Positions 44,142 to 54,863 of a DNA stretch of 64,000 bases are shown one piece after another. Where the stretch lies: the NCBI GenBank assembly GCA_023935145.1, contig CM043703.1, positions 21,687,227 through 21,751,226 on the forward strand, given 5' to 3'. The notes beneath the pieces are model-generated. The model was not told where the DNA came from, ran no database searches, and saw nothing but the letters and a program-made list of their open reading frames with translations. Within the stretch, counting starts at the first letter, position 1, and every line of letters begins with the position of its first letter. The position numbers and the translations under genes are program-made. Source of the stretch: Bretschneidera sinensis. Taxonomy: Eukaryota > Streptophyta > Magnoliopsida > Brassicales > Akaniaceae.

Positions 44142-45707
44142 CTAATGCTCTTGAAATTTTCTTTTATGAGTGCAACAATCTTTTAGAAATTTAGCATAGG
44201 CAGGTATTTGGTGAATTACATCTAATAATGGAATATTAATTTCTACTTTCTGCAAGGTTTCAAAAATATCAAGTAGTTTATTGTCTTTCTTTTGTTTTAC
44301 TAACCTTTGTGAGAAGGGTGGTGCATTCACCTTCTCCGTCTCACTTACCCTTGATACTGATGGTGTCTCTTTGGATGTTGCTGGAGATTCCTCGGATCCG
44401 ATCACTTTTCCATTTCTCAATGTTGTGACAGCCTTTAGTTGTTGATGCCCCCCAAGGTTGGGTAATGTTTGAGCTAGGAGCTCCCCTTACTTTCTGCCAC
44501 TGAGCTCTTTAGCTAGTTGTCCCATTTGTACCTCTAGTCTTTGAATTGCTTGCTCATATGCCGCATTAGTTTGTTTTTGCTGAGTCATGAACTGTTCTTG
44601 TGACGTCACCAGTTGTCTTACTAGACTTTCGAGGTCGTTCTTCTTTGGTTCGGGAGTAGCATGAGCAGTGGGATAGGGATTTCGTTGCTGTCCTTGATTG
44701 TTCTGGTTGTTGCTCCACGAGAAATTTGGGTGGTTTCGCCATCCAGGGTTGTACGTGTTGGCATATGGGTTAGTCTTCGGTGGATAGTTATTAAGCCCCA
44801 TGTAGTTGGCTTGTTCCAGATTTGCAGATAAGTACAAAGAACACGTATCAGTATTATGGTCGTATTGAGAACAAATTGCATATACTTGGAGTGGGGTGGA
44901 TGGTAGGCTGGATGAGGCATTTTGAGTAGTCATGGCTTTTATAATTATATCTAGTTTTCTCTCCATTACTGCCATTTGAGGGGAAGATCCTCCATTTACA
45001 TTTACCTCATACATACCCTTCCCCTTGGTCACATGTCTACCTCGAGAGGAGAATTGTTGGGTGTGCTCGCTGAGGGTTTCGAAGAGCTCTATTGCTTCTT
45101 CACTACTTTTCTCCATCAGGACTCCTCCACAACCTGAATCAACAATACATTTGTTAGTATCATTTAAACCTTCATAGAATGCTTGTACCAGTTCATCTTG
45201 AGGCAGGTTGTCGTGTGGGCATTTTAGTAGCAGCTCGTTGAAGTGTCCCCATGCTTCGAAGAAGAGGTCCCCATCCTTTTGTTGGAAAGACTAGATCTCC
45301 TTCCTCATTTGTCTCGTCTTTTGGGCTGGGAAGAACTTCTTCAGGAACTTGCTTGCCAACTCCTCCCAAGTGTGGATGGAAACTGCAGGCAAAGAATTTT
45401 ACTAAAGTTTAGCATTATCTTTCAAGGAAAAAGGGAACAGAATTAATCTTATTCCTTCTTGGTCTAGTCCTTGTATGTGCTGGAACTTGCAAAGATCAAA
45501 AAATTCTCGGAGGTGCAAATGTGGATCTTCGTTAGGAGTGCCTCTAAAATGAGTCAAAGCATTCAAGATTTACAGAGATATGTAATAATTTCCCACCGCC
45601 TCAGGTCGATATGCGATGCATAATGGTTGATCAATGTTCCGAGGGATGAAGGAGTGCTTCATCGGTACTCGTGCAGGTGGTTGCTGGTTCTCGAGCTGTT
45701 CTGCCAT
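44142..45707 (-). pseudogene. D2 gag (capsid and zinc knuckle)
   Basis: The ATG at 45705-45707 corresponds to the D1 gag start. Homology to the capsid region runs to about 45120, interrupted by stops near 45290, 45400 and 45570. The frame 44487-45116 is open and includes KSSEEAIELFETLSEHTQQF, the CCHC knuckle CSQYDHNTDTC preceded by a lost first Cys pair (YAICSQYDHNTDTC, so the first Cys is Tyr), NPYANTYNPGWRNHPNFSW, and QEQFMTQQKQTNAAYEQAIQ. After a stop at 44487 the segment 44142-44420 gives NIPLLDVIHQIPAYAKFLKD. Same order as D1. Confidence 0.83.
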
Positions 45708-46096
45708 TAGTGTTTCGTCAACTTCTTCTTCGTTCTCCTCGAAATTGTTCTTTAGCTTTTGTCAGATAGTCCGTTCAAGCTCGGGATCGAGAGGAAAGAA
45801 TTCTGGATGTCGGGATCGAAGTCCATGCATAAATCAGAAAAAACTGGCTTCAGTGTACCAGTGTAACTCTGCTGTTCGGGTAACTCTCTGCCCTAAATGC
45901 GCTCGATCGCATAGGAGGTTGCGATCGATCGCAAATACCACAGAAAGTGTGATTTATGTGCCTGAAACAGAAAATGAATTGATTAGGTTTTAATTAAACA
46001 AAGATGGTAAAAATAAAGTAATAATAATAATGATTTAAACGAAAGTAATCCTAAAAGGAACTTTTAGCGCAATCCCCAGCAACGGCGCCAAAAACT
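45708..46096 (-). promoter_or_regulatory. D2 leader with motif pair and primer binding site
   Basis: The PBS is 46073-46090 (tRNA-Asp type, one G-to-A change). Two CpG-rich motif copies are at 45899-45933, in the same place as in the D1 leader. Confidence 0.8.
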
Positions 46097-47435
46097 TGTT
46101 GTGCGTTTATATACCTAAATAAATAGGTGAATAATCGTACTAGTTATACTTGCAAGTGCACAAGGTCATCAGTGTAGTCTAGTGTGCAAAAGCAATGTCA
46201 TCTCCACAGGGATTGGTAAAGTTCAGTTTTTAGAATTAGTTTCTTTAAGTAAAAAGAAATAAAATAACTATTGTGTGTGATTTGATAATAATAAAGACAT
46301 GGGGCTTTGATATCCACCACTAGTCATACTTTCCTATTTGTATAAAGTATCAGTGCACTAGCCTTATTATGTATACCTATTGGTTGTCAACCTAAGGGCA
46401 TGGTATCTAATCCTTAAGCTATTGATTTCCCTAAGCAACGAGTTAGGCATGGTATCTACTCTAACTCTTTTCTTTCTCAAGAGATTCAGCATGGTATCTG
46501 CTTGAGTTGTTCCTTAAGAAAACATAAGTAATATGAAAATCGATAACCACATGAGACCTAGGCCATGGTATCTACTCCCGGTTTCCTATGTTGATTAACC
46601 CAGGTATCCAGATAAGATATCCCTTGTTACTAATGTTAGACCCAGGACTCGGTCATCCAAATTGATCTAACTAACTGATCCATACCACATGCATACATTG
46701 GCCATACACATACATATGAGGAATTTAAATAAGCACAGGCATTAATCAAGTTAAGAAACATAATAAAGGCTATTGGCAAAGATTTTATCAATGAATATAA
46801 ATATGGGAATGCATAACTAGGGCTTCAATCGAGCCTTATAAGAAAGTTAGTTACACATACTATCTGAAGTAAATATTATAAATAAACTAAACATTAAAGA
46901 AGGAGAATAAACTCGAGAGAAGAGGCGTCAATTCTCTCCCAAGCTCTCAACTCCAAGTAAAAGAAAAGAGAAAAGTGTTTTCTATTTGAGGTGTGTTTAT
47001 GTGTGTGAGTTACAAGTGTATTTATAGGTCTTTGAGAAGTCCTAAGAGACCCACGAGTTCCTAAACCTTCCTAAAACGAAAATTCTATTATTTCCAAAAT
47101 AGGGTTCTGCAGTTTACTGTTCACACCTGTACATGTGTGCTCGATTGCATATATCTTGCGCTCGATCGTAGTGTGCGCCTGATCCTTCATGTGTGCGCAC
47201 GATCGCAATGTGCGCTCGATCGCATTGCATGGCGCGATCGATCGCAATTTGTCCAGAGAATGCTCCAGGGATTCCAAATTTCTTCCTTTAAGTGCCAAAA
47301 CTGCTTCTTTTTCTCCAAAACGCTATAAAAACATGTAAAACACACAAATGGAGTAAAAGAGACCAAATTAACATAATTAATGATCTAACAAATGTAAATA
47401 AGGAGGCTTAAATATGAATATTTAAGCATCTATCA
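46097..47435 (-). repeat. D2 5' LTR (1339 bp)
   Basis: Plus-strand text runs TGTTGTGCGTTT...GCATCTATCA. It has the motif array at 47135-47247 (six units), TATA at 47019-47026, and four GCATGGTATCT repeats within 46390-46575. The palindrome near 47407-47426 mirrors that of D1. Confidence 0.93.
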
Positions 47436-47675
47436 TCGGGTCAAAAAGTTCTTCTTTACAACTCACGCATGCATCTGTTTCCAGGCAAACTCAAATCTCG
47501 ATAGACAAGTCCATTTATTATTCGGTCAGTTTTTCCTCATGGGGCCATCGAGATTGAGGATCCCAAGAATGGTAACACTTTTAAGGTCAATGGACAAAGG
47601 CTAAAACCATTCTTGGAGTTGAGGAGTCCAGACATTGAGACGATATTATTGGAGGATCCTATTTACTCAGATTGA
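47436..47675 (+). pseudogene. C2 pol part 3: integrase C-terminal barrel
   Basis: Continues C2 after D2: SGQKVLL-type start, [13 protein letters not shown], a TAG, then [40 protein letters not shown] and the natural stop at 47673-47675. Matches C1 12020-12262. The barrel contacts target DNA in gypsy integrases. Confidence 0.85.
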
Positions 47676-49066
47676 ATATCGTCCACTAGGGAGAGTCTGG
47701 CTGAAGACTTTAAACTTAGCACTCATGGGAGGCACCCCACAGCTTATCCTTTCTGTTTGTTTATTATTTTACACATTTATGATTAATGTTTGTTTCCAGT
47801 ATTTTTTGTTTTCCAGTATTTATTTTTCAGGGACAATGCGTACTCCAATTCAAGTTTGGGGGTATGCTACGAGCCATACCAGTCTAGATAGTTCTCCATA
47901 TCCCAGGTCAGCTCTTTCCATAATTATTCACACATTGGGGTCAATGTGTTATTTAAGTTTGGGGGTATGGGAGACACGTTACACACACTTTGTCCTAATT
48001 TATTGTTGTTTTTTCTTCGTAAAGATAAATGCATGTTCATGTTCGTCTGAAAATTTTGGTTGATCTGAAAATTTGTGATGTGATTTCATTGGTGAGTTTA
48101 AAACTTTGAACATATAATCTGATGATAGAGTTTAAACTTTAGTTACTTACTTTAGGCATTTGAGAATTCATATGTTTGAGCCAATCTAACACGTGCACAT
48201 TAGCACATATTTGTGTGAGGGTGACATGTGATGTTAATGTGTATGTTTCTTATCTTAACTGAAACGGGATGACTTGTGGGATTAACACTTGGGCATATAA
48301 AAAAATAAAAAAAAAATAATCATCATCAATAAACTTTCCATTGAGTAACTGGACCTTTTGCCTCAGTAAGCAATGAGTGTTCACGTCAAAAGGTGGGAAT
48401 TTTATTCATAATGATCATTGTGAAACTTTTCGCTGAGTAACTGGACCTCTTGTCTCAGTAAGCAGGGAGTGTTCATGTCAAAAGGTGGAAATTTTACTTG
48501 GTAGCATTAAGGCCAATTTAGTTTCGTAGCCTTTTTGACTCGAGTTAGTAAGTCTTTAGGGGTGTCTTTACACCTAATGCCCTAAAACCATTTGGTTTGG
48601 GAGTCATTGACTCAACACTCGTTATATGGGTCAATTAGAAAGCTTAAGGGAACTAAACATAGTAGAGCCTTATAAAAAAGAAAAAAAAAAGAAAAAATAT
48701 ATATAAAATAAAACTATGCCATCATTGTTCATTCTATTGAGAAATTCTGTGAATCTTGAGATGTGGAAACATTGTACATTGATCTTATTTGGAAACCTCA
48801 TCAGTATATGCTAATTTATTTTACATTGATTCGAGCTTGTGATGTCTTAGCATGCCTCTTGTAAGTAATTAGGTTTTAAATTCTTATTCATTGTGAAGAT
48901 GGGTTAGATTTTTTAAGCTTGCTCATGAACGGATTTCACGATTTTGAGTGCTCCTTAAATTTTTGGATACCATGAGTGATGAACTTATCTTTATGTTCTT
49001 TGTTTTTCATTTAGTTTTTTATTTTGTTTTGCTAAGGGACTAGCAAAATGTAAGTTTGGGGGTATT
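47676..49066 (+). other. C2 3' region with three polypurine-tract copies
   Basis: Non-coding. AAGTTTGGGGGTAT occurs at 47852-47865, 47955-47968 and 49052-49065, the last next to the LTR. A repeat with 92-bp spacing (TGAGTAACTGGACC...CAAAAGGTGG) lies at about 48340-48500. C1 has the same region at 50265-51471, so the elements share a 1.2-kb 3' UTR-like block. Confidence 0.85.
48340..48500 (+). repeat. Direct repeat, about 92-bp spacing, in C2 3' region
   Basis: Two copies of TGAGTAACTGGACCT, CTCAGTAAGCA and GTGTTCA blocks. The ACT/CTCAGT parts can pair to make a small hairpin. C1 counterpart at about 50755-50915. Confidence 0.75.
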
Positions 49067-50264
49067 TGATGAGTCTTAAATATATATTTAAGCCCTTAAA
49101 TTATATTTGTTAAGCTCTTAGTTTGTATTATTTCCCTTTATTTTATGTCTTTTCTCTATTTTGTGTATTTTTATAGGTTTGTGGAGAAAATGAAGCATTT
49201 CGAGAAATCAAGCTTCAAGAGCAAAAGCTGAGGATGCCTTGTGCGATCGATCGCACAAGACATGCGATCGAGCACACCTGCACTCGAGCGCATGGTCAAC
49301 ATCCCACATCGAAATATTTGCAGTTCAGTAGATCTGCGATCGATTGTAACAGACATGCGATCGAGTGCACAGGCGATCGTGCGCACAAGACCTGCGATTG
49401 AGCGCAAATGAGATCGAGAGCACTCGGGGCAGTATCCCACATCGAATCTGAAACCTATAGTGCTTCGAGTCTCCCCCTATATAAACACCATCTGACTTCA
49501 TCATTCAGTGTGCAATTCCTGGTGCCATTTGGTGTAATCCGGTGAACGTCTGCTAGCATTTTGGTGGATCCCGAAGGCTTTGCACCGCCCAACAGCAAGT
49601 GGAATTTCTCCCTTGTATAGTAAATATTTCTTTTCATTTTGTTTTGTTTAGTTTAAATGTTTAGCACTTTTATTATGAACTGTAGTTTCATAACTATGAG
49701 TGGCTAGAATCTTTAACTAAGGTTGAAGATGAAGCCTCGCCGTTGTTTGGCATATTAGTTTTAGTTTTGTTTATACAATTATGATGTTTTTTTAGTATAA
49801 ATGTTCTGTCAATTATTTGAGTAGAATCTTATTATTGATTGCATTTAAATTCTTCTGTTGCATATTCCTTGTGTTTTATCTTACGGATACATCAAATTGT
49901 TTTTGATTAAATTGGATTTCCTTTGTGATTTGTTAAAAGCAGATACATTGGATGCTTTTGGTTTAATTGGGATATTTGTTGTTTTTTTGTCTTAAGTTGG
50001 ATTCATGGAATGTTTTGATAGGCTATTTTTACATGAAGATATATGCTTAGCTTTGGTGGGGTGGATTCAAAAACCTTTGTGTTTTTATTATTAGTTTTTA
50101 AATCAATTTAATTTAAGTTTATATTTCTTTTGTAAAAATACAACTCAAAATTCAGATGATATTATATTTTCACAACGCAATTCCCTGTGGATTCGACCTC
50201 GCACTTGCACAACACTATATTGCAAACGACTCGTGCGCTTGCGAGTAATTTAAAACTCACAACA
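49067..50264 (+). repeat. C2 3' LTR (1198 bp)
   Basis: TGATGAGTCTTAAATATATA start, CTCACAACA end, followed by TSD GTATG. Motif array 49242-49423 (about seven units, some eroded) and TATATAAA at 49478-49485. Confidence 0.93.
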
Positions 50265-51471
50265 GTATGCTACAAGCCATACTAGTCCAGATAGTTCTCC
50301 ATATCTTAGGTCAGCTCTTTCCATATTATTCATACATTGGGGTCAATGTGCAATTTAAGTTTGGGGGTATGGGAGACACATTTCACACACTTTGTCCTAA
50401 TTTGTTGCTGATTTTTTTTTAGTGAAGATAAATGCATGTTCGTCTGAAAATTTTGGTTGATCTAAAAAAATTGTGATGTGATTTCATTGATGAGTTTAAA
50501 ACTTTGAACACATGATCTGATGATAGAGTTTAAACTTTAGTTACTTACTTTAGGCATTTGAGAATTCATATGTTTGAGCCAATCTAACACGTGCACATTA
50601 GCACATATTTGTGTGAGGTATGACATGTGATGTTAATGTGTATGTTTCTTATCTTAACTGAACGGGATGACTTGTGGGATTAACACTTGGGCATAGAAAA
50701 AATAAAAAATAAAAAATATATATATAATAATGATCATCATCAATAAACTTTCCACTGAGTAACTGGACCTCTTGCCTCAGTAAGCAGTGAGTGTTCACGT
50801 CAAAAGGTGGGAATTTTATTCATAGTAATCATTGCAAAAATTTTCGCTGAGTAACTGGACCTCTTGCCTCAGTAAGCAGTGAGTGTTCACGTCAAAAGGT
50901 GAAAATTTTGTAGTATTAAGGTCAGTTTAGTTTCGTAGCCTTTTTTACTCAAGTTAGTAAGTCCTCAGGGGTGTCTTTACACCTAATACCCTAAAACCAT
51001 CTGATTTGGGAGTCATTGACTTAATACTCATTACATGAGTCGATTAGAAAGCTTAAGGGAACTAAACATAGCAGAGCCTTATTAAAAAATAATAATAATA
51101 AAATAAAATAAAATAAAACTATGTCATCATTGTTCATTCCAATGAGAAATTCTGTGAATCTTGAGATGTGGAAACATTGTACATTGATCTTATTTGGAAA
51201 CCTCATCAGTTTATGCTAATTCACTTTACACTGATTCAAGCTTGTGATGTCTTAGCATGCCTCTTGTAAGTAATTAGGTTTTAAGTTCTTATTCATTGTG
51301 AAAATGGGTTAGATTTTTTAAGCTTGCTCATGAACGAATTTTGTGATTTTGAGTGCTCTTTAAATTTTTGGATACCATGAGTATTGAACTTATCTTTATG
51401 TTCTTTGTTTTTCATTTAATTTTTTATTTTGTTTTGCTAAGGGACTAGTAAAATATAAGTTTGGGGGTATT
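50265..51471 (+). other. C1 3' region, second part
   Basis: Collinear with 47862-49066. Contains polypurine-tract copy 2 (50357-50371), the 92-bp repeat pair, and copy 3 (51457-51470) next to the LTR. No gene. Confidence 0.88.
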
Positions 51472-52697
51472 TGATGAGTCTTAAATATTGCATATTTAAG
51501 CCCTTAAATTATGTGTTAAGCTCTTAGTTTGTATTATTTCACTTTATTTTATGTCTTTTCTGTTTTTTGTGCATTTTTATAGGTTTGTGGAGAAAATGAA
51601 GCATTTCGGGAGATCAAGCTTCAAGAGCAAAAGCTGAGGATGCCTAGTGCGATCGAGCGCACGAGACCTGCGATCGAGCGCACCTGCCTATGAACGAGCG
51701 CATGGTCAACATCCTACATTGAAATCTTTGCAGTGCAGTGCACCTGCGATCGAGCGCATCAGACATGCGATCAAGCGCACATGCGATCAATCGCACCAAT
51801 CTGCGATCGAGCGCACTCGGGCAGTATCCCACATCGAATCTGCAACCCATTGTGCTCCAGGACTCCCCCTATAAAAGAACCATCTCACTACATCTTTTAG
51901 TGTGCAATTCCTGGTGCCATTTTGTGTAATCCGGTGGACGTCTGCTAGCATTTTGGTAGATCCTGAAGGCTTTGCTACCACAAGGAGAAGCGCCGCCCCA
52001 ACAACGAGTGGAATTTCTCCCATGTATAGTAATTTATTTCTTTTTATTTAGTTTTAAAGTTTAATGTTTAGCACTTGTATTGTGAAATCTAGTTTCATAA
52101 TTATGAGAGGCTAAAATTTTCAGCTAAGGTTGAAGATGAAGCATTTCCTTTGTTTAGCATTATATTTTCATATTTGCGCATAACAATTCTGATGTTTTTA
52201 GTATAAATGTTTTGTTCAATTATTTGAGTAGATCTTATGATTGATTGCTTTTAGTTATTAAATTGGATATTCCTTGTGTTTCATCTTATGGATACATCGA
52301 ATCGTTTTCGGTTAAATTGGATTTCCTTTGTGATTTGTTAAAAGCGGATACATTGGATGCTTTTGGTTTAATTGGGATATTCGTTGTTTTTTGTTTAAAG
52401 TTGGATTCATGGAATTTTTTGATTACTTTTATATAGAACATGAAAATATGTGTTTTACTTTGGTGGGGTGGATTCAGAAACCTTTGTCTATTTATCATTT
52501 GCTTTAAAAACAATTTGGTTTAAGTTTATATTTCTTTGCACAATATAATACAAAATTTGGAACTAGGTTAAAATAGGCTTAGTTTAGATAAAAAAAATAT
52601 TTTCACAACGCAATTCCCTGTGGATTCGACCTTGCACTTGCACAACACTATATTACAAATGACTCGTGCGCTTGCGAGTAATTTAAAACTCACAACA
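51472..52697 (+). repeat. C1 3' LTR (1226 bp)
   Basis: TGATGAGTCTTAAATATTGC start, ACTCACAACA end, then TSD GCATT. Motif array 51648-51816 has six units against eight in the 5' LTR. TATAAAAG at 51870-51877. Confidence 0.93.
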
Positions 52698-52702
52698 GCA
52701 TT

Positions 52703-53416
52703 CTTGACTACATTCATGCGGACCTTTGGGGACCAGCAAGAACACTAACACAGGGAGGTAACTTTTACTTTCTATCTTTAATTGATGATTATTTAAGAAA
52801 GGTTTGGGTTTATTTGGTTAAAAATAAATCCGATGCTTTGAATAAATTAGTGGTGTGAAAAAAACTGGTGGAGACTCAAATGGGCGGGGTAGTTAAGGGG
52901 ATAAGAACCGAAAATGGCTTAGAAATTTTTAACCAAGAACTTGATCAATTCAGTAGGTTAAATGGCATTCTAAGACATAGAACGGTTGTGAAAACCCCTC
53001 AGCAAAGTGGAGTTGCTGAGAGAATGAATAAGACCCTTATGGAAAATGTTAGGTGCATGTTAGATGGATCCGGATTACCCAAATGTTTTTGGGGGGAAAC
53101 AATGTCTACAGCTGCATATTTGGTTAATAGATCACCCTCTAGGATTGTGTACCATAAGACTCCCAAGGAGATGTGGAGTGGAAAACCCCCTGAGTTGGAC
53201 AACCTTAGGACTTTTGGGTGTGTTGTGTTTGCACATCAAAAGGATAATAAACTTAGCCCAGGATCTAGAAAATATGTGTTTCTAGGATACGGGAAAGGGG
53301 CTAAGTGGTATAGGTTGTGGTCCTTAGAGAAAGAAGGATTGAGACTCATAATAAATAGGGATGTCATTTTTAATGAATTGTTATTTCCCTATTTGGAGAA
53401 AACTAACCCTGCATAG
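52703..53416 (+). pseudogene. Copia B integrase
   Basis: Continues copia B after C1 with YIHADLWGPARTLTQGG (first Asp), LSLIDDYLRKVWVYLVKNKS, a TGA at about 52857, then the frame 52868-53416. The usual SDNGGEF reads RTENGLEIF, so the second catalytic Asp is replaced by Glu. SGVAERMNKTLMENVRCML keeps the catalytic Glu. Then FWGETMSTAAYLVNRSPS, TPKEMWSGKPPEL, LRTFGCVVFAH and KYVFLGYGKGAKWYRLW follow, all standard copia integrase blocks. TAG at 53414-53416. Inactive through the Asp change and stops. Confidence 0.87.
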
Positions 53417-54300
53417 GCTAGTGAGCAAACTAGTTCGGTATTTGTGGAGCATAGTATCAAGGAGAATTCGGTTCAGGTAGAGCAAGGAAGGCAAGAGAGT
53501 TCGGACCAGGTAGATCCCATTGAGGAATGCCAAGCTCAGGACACTCAAGAGGAGGCTGAACTGAAAGAGGATGATGCAGGGAGTCAGAAGGACTATCAGC
53601 TCACAAGAGACCGGGAAAGAAGGCTAGTCGGACCACCTTCAAGATATGGTTTTGTGGATGCTGTGGATGCAGCAGCTCCTTGGACAGAAGGAGAGATGAG
53701 TGAACAAGAGACTTACATTGATGCCATGGGATGTAAGGATTCGCCAAGATGGAAGCTAGCTATGGAGGAAGAAATGAATTCTTTGAGGAAGAACAACTTC
53801 TGGGAATTAGTGCACATTCTGGGAAAATAGAGAGTTGTGGATTGTAAGTGGACTTACAAGATCAAAGAAAGGTACCCTCCAGGAGATGAAGTCCAGAATA
53901 AGGCTAGGCTAGTGGTGAAGGGGTTCACACAAAGGAAAGGCATGGATTTCACAGAAACCTTCTCACCTGTACATAAGGTGGATGAAGTGGTGATTATCCT
54001 CATCTATGCCAACGATATGTTGTTGGTTCGGAACAGCAGGGAGAGGATGAAAAGGTTTACATCTCAACTCAATGAGGAGTTTGAGAGGAAGGATCTCAGC
54101 TTTACACAAAAGATCCTTGGTATGAGAAGAATTCAGGAAAGGGAGAGAAACGGGTTGAAGGTTTCTTGGTCTTCTATGGAAGATGCTAAACCAGTGAAGG
54201 TTCCCCTTGCTGGTCATTTCAAGTTCTCTAGCAAACGATGTCTTAGAATGGATGAGGAGAAGAAAAAAAATGGTATAGGTCCCTTACTCTAGTGCGGTTA
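53417..54300 (+). pseudogene. Copia B RT with the palm deleted
   Basis: An acidic linker (53444-53640) leads to DSPRWKLAMEEEMNSLRKNN, a stop at about 53828, then VDCKWTYKIKERYPPGDEVQ and ARLVVKGFTQRKGMDFTETF. Straight after FSPVHKVDEV the frame jumps to ILIYANDMLLV, the position of YVDDML, so the intervening palm of roughly 80-100 residues is missing and the catalytic Asp pair reads A-N-D. LSFTQKILGMRRIQERERNG and DAKPVKVPLAGHFK follow. The copy cannot encode an active RT. Confidence 0.85.
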
Positions 54301-54863
54301 GACCAGTCATGTCCATGATGGTGAGCACTAGACCCGACATTTCTCAAGCAATGGGTGTTCTCAGCAAATGTGTGAGTAATCCCGAAAAAGAGTTTTGGCT
54401 TGGGATGAAGTGGTTGCTGAGGTATTGGAAGGCTCCCTTACTAGTCATTACAACGGAGACAGAATATATCATGGCTTTGGAAGCCATAAAGGAGGCTATG
54501 TGGTGCAAAGGGTTGTTAGACGAGTGGGTGGTCCTAAAAGAGCAGGTGGTGGTGTTTTCGGATATCCAAAGTGCGTGGCACTTGTGGAGGAATTCGGTGT
54601 TCCATGAGAGGACAAAGCATATGGATGTTTAGTATCATTACATTCCAGAAAATGGTATGAAAGGATGCATTCATGTTGACAAGAAGGCCATGGAAGAAAG
54701 TCCTATAGATTTAGGTACCAAGGTCCTACCTCTAAGTAAGTTCAGTCATTGCCTTGGACTACTTAGGATTGGAGTTGGTTGATATGATGACTCAAGATGA
54801 GTTTGGATCCTAAATTCTCTACACAATGGGTTCGGGTTTAAACGCTTAGACAAAGGTAGAGAT
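54301..54863 (+). pseudogene. Copia B RNase H remnant and 3' end
   Basis: VSTRPDISQAMGVLSKCVSN and KEFWLGMKWLLRYWKAPLL jump to ITTETEYIMALEAIKEAMWC, so the first half of RNase H is deleted. WVVLKEQVVVFSDIQSAWHL and HERTKHMDV follow, then a stop at about 54632, with homology (ENGMKGCIHVDK) to about 54780. A purine-rich stretch GACAAAGGTAGAGAT directly precedes the LTR and is the probable polypurine tract. Confidence 0.82.

Larger units (their letters stand above)
37320..47435 (-). mobile_element. D2: reverse-oriented D-family Athila element with env-like ORF
   Basis: About 10.1 kb on the minus strand: 5' LTR 46097-47435, PBS 46073-46090, gag 44142-45707, pol 40428-44141, spacer, env-like ORF 38500-39585, truncated 3' LTR 37320-38372. 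A TSD is visible. Pol holds a 792-codon open stretch, so it is less decayed than D1. Confidence 0.92.
12458..50264 (+). mobile_element. C2: second C-family Athila element, nested in the 3' region of C1
   Basis: Pieces in order: 5' LTR 12458-13512 (cut by D1), a large loss that removed the LTR end, PBS and gag, pol part 1 (about 22914-23916), pol part 2 (35226-37319), pol part 3 (47436-47675), 3' region 47676-49066, 3' LTR 49067-50264. The three gaps are filled by D1 with a rearranged segment, by E, and by D2. Its LTR pair shares variants distinct from the C1 pair. Pol has fewer stops than C1 and so looks younger. Confidence 0.9.
5274..52697 (+). mobile_element. C1: Athila-lineage Ty3/gypsy element inserted in copia B
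   Basis: Order: LTR 5274-6528, degenerate tRNA-Asp PBS 6535-6552, gag 6800-8325, protease-RT-RNase H-integrase 8338-12262, 3' region 12263-12457 continued at 50265-51471, LTR 51472-52697. A second copy, C2, sits in its 3' region. RT before integrase is the gypsy order. The DLGAS protease site and the [18 protein letters not shown] and DDxSVFG RT motifs place it in the Athila lineage. About 9.6 kb without the insert. Many stops, so inactive. Confidence 0.92.

Noticed and set aside
48001..48063. Possible small gene in the C2 3' region (frame 47635-48063)
   Set aside because: The frame is not kept in the parallel C1 region and its composition is that of AT-rich non-coding DNA.
5274..52697. Tandem array of C-family elements sharing LTRs, made by unequal recombination
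   Set aside because: The GTATG duplication at 12453-12457 and 50265-50269, with C1 3' region sequence continuing after it, shows a simple insertion of C2 into C1. LTR variants also pair outer with outer and inner with inner.
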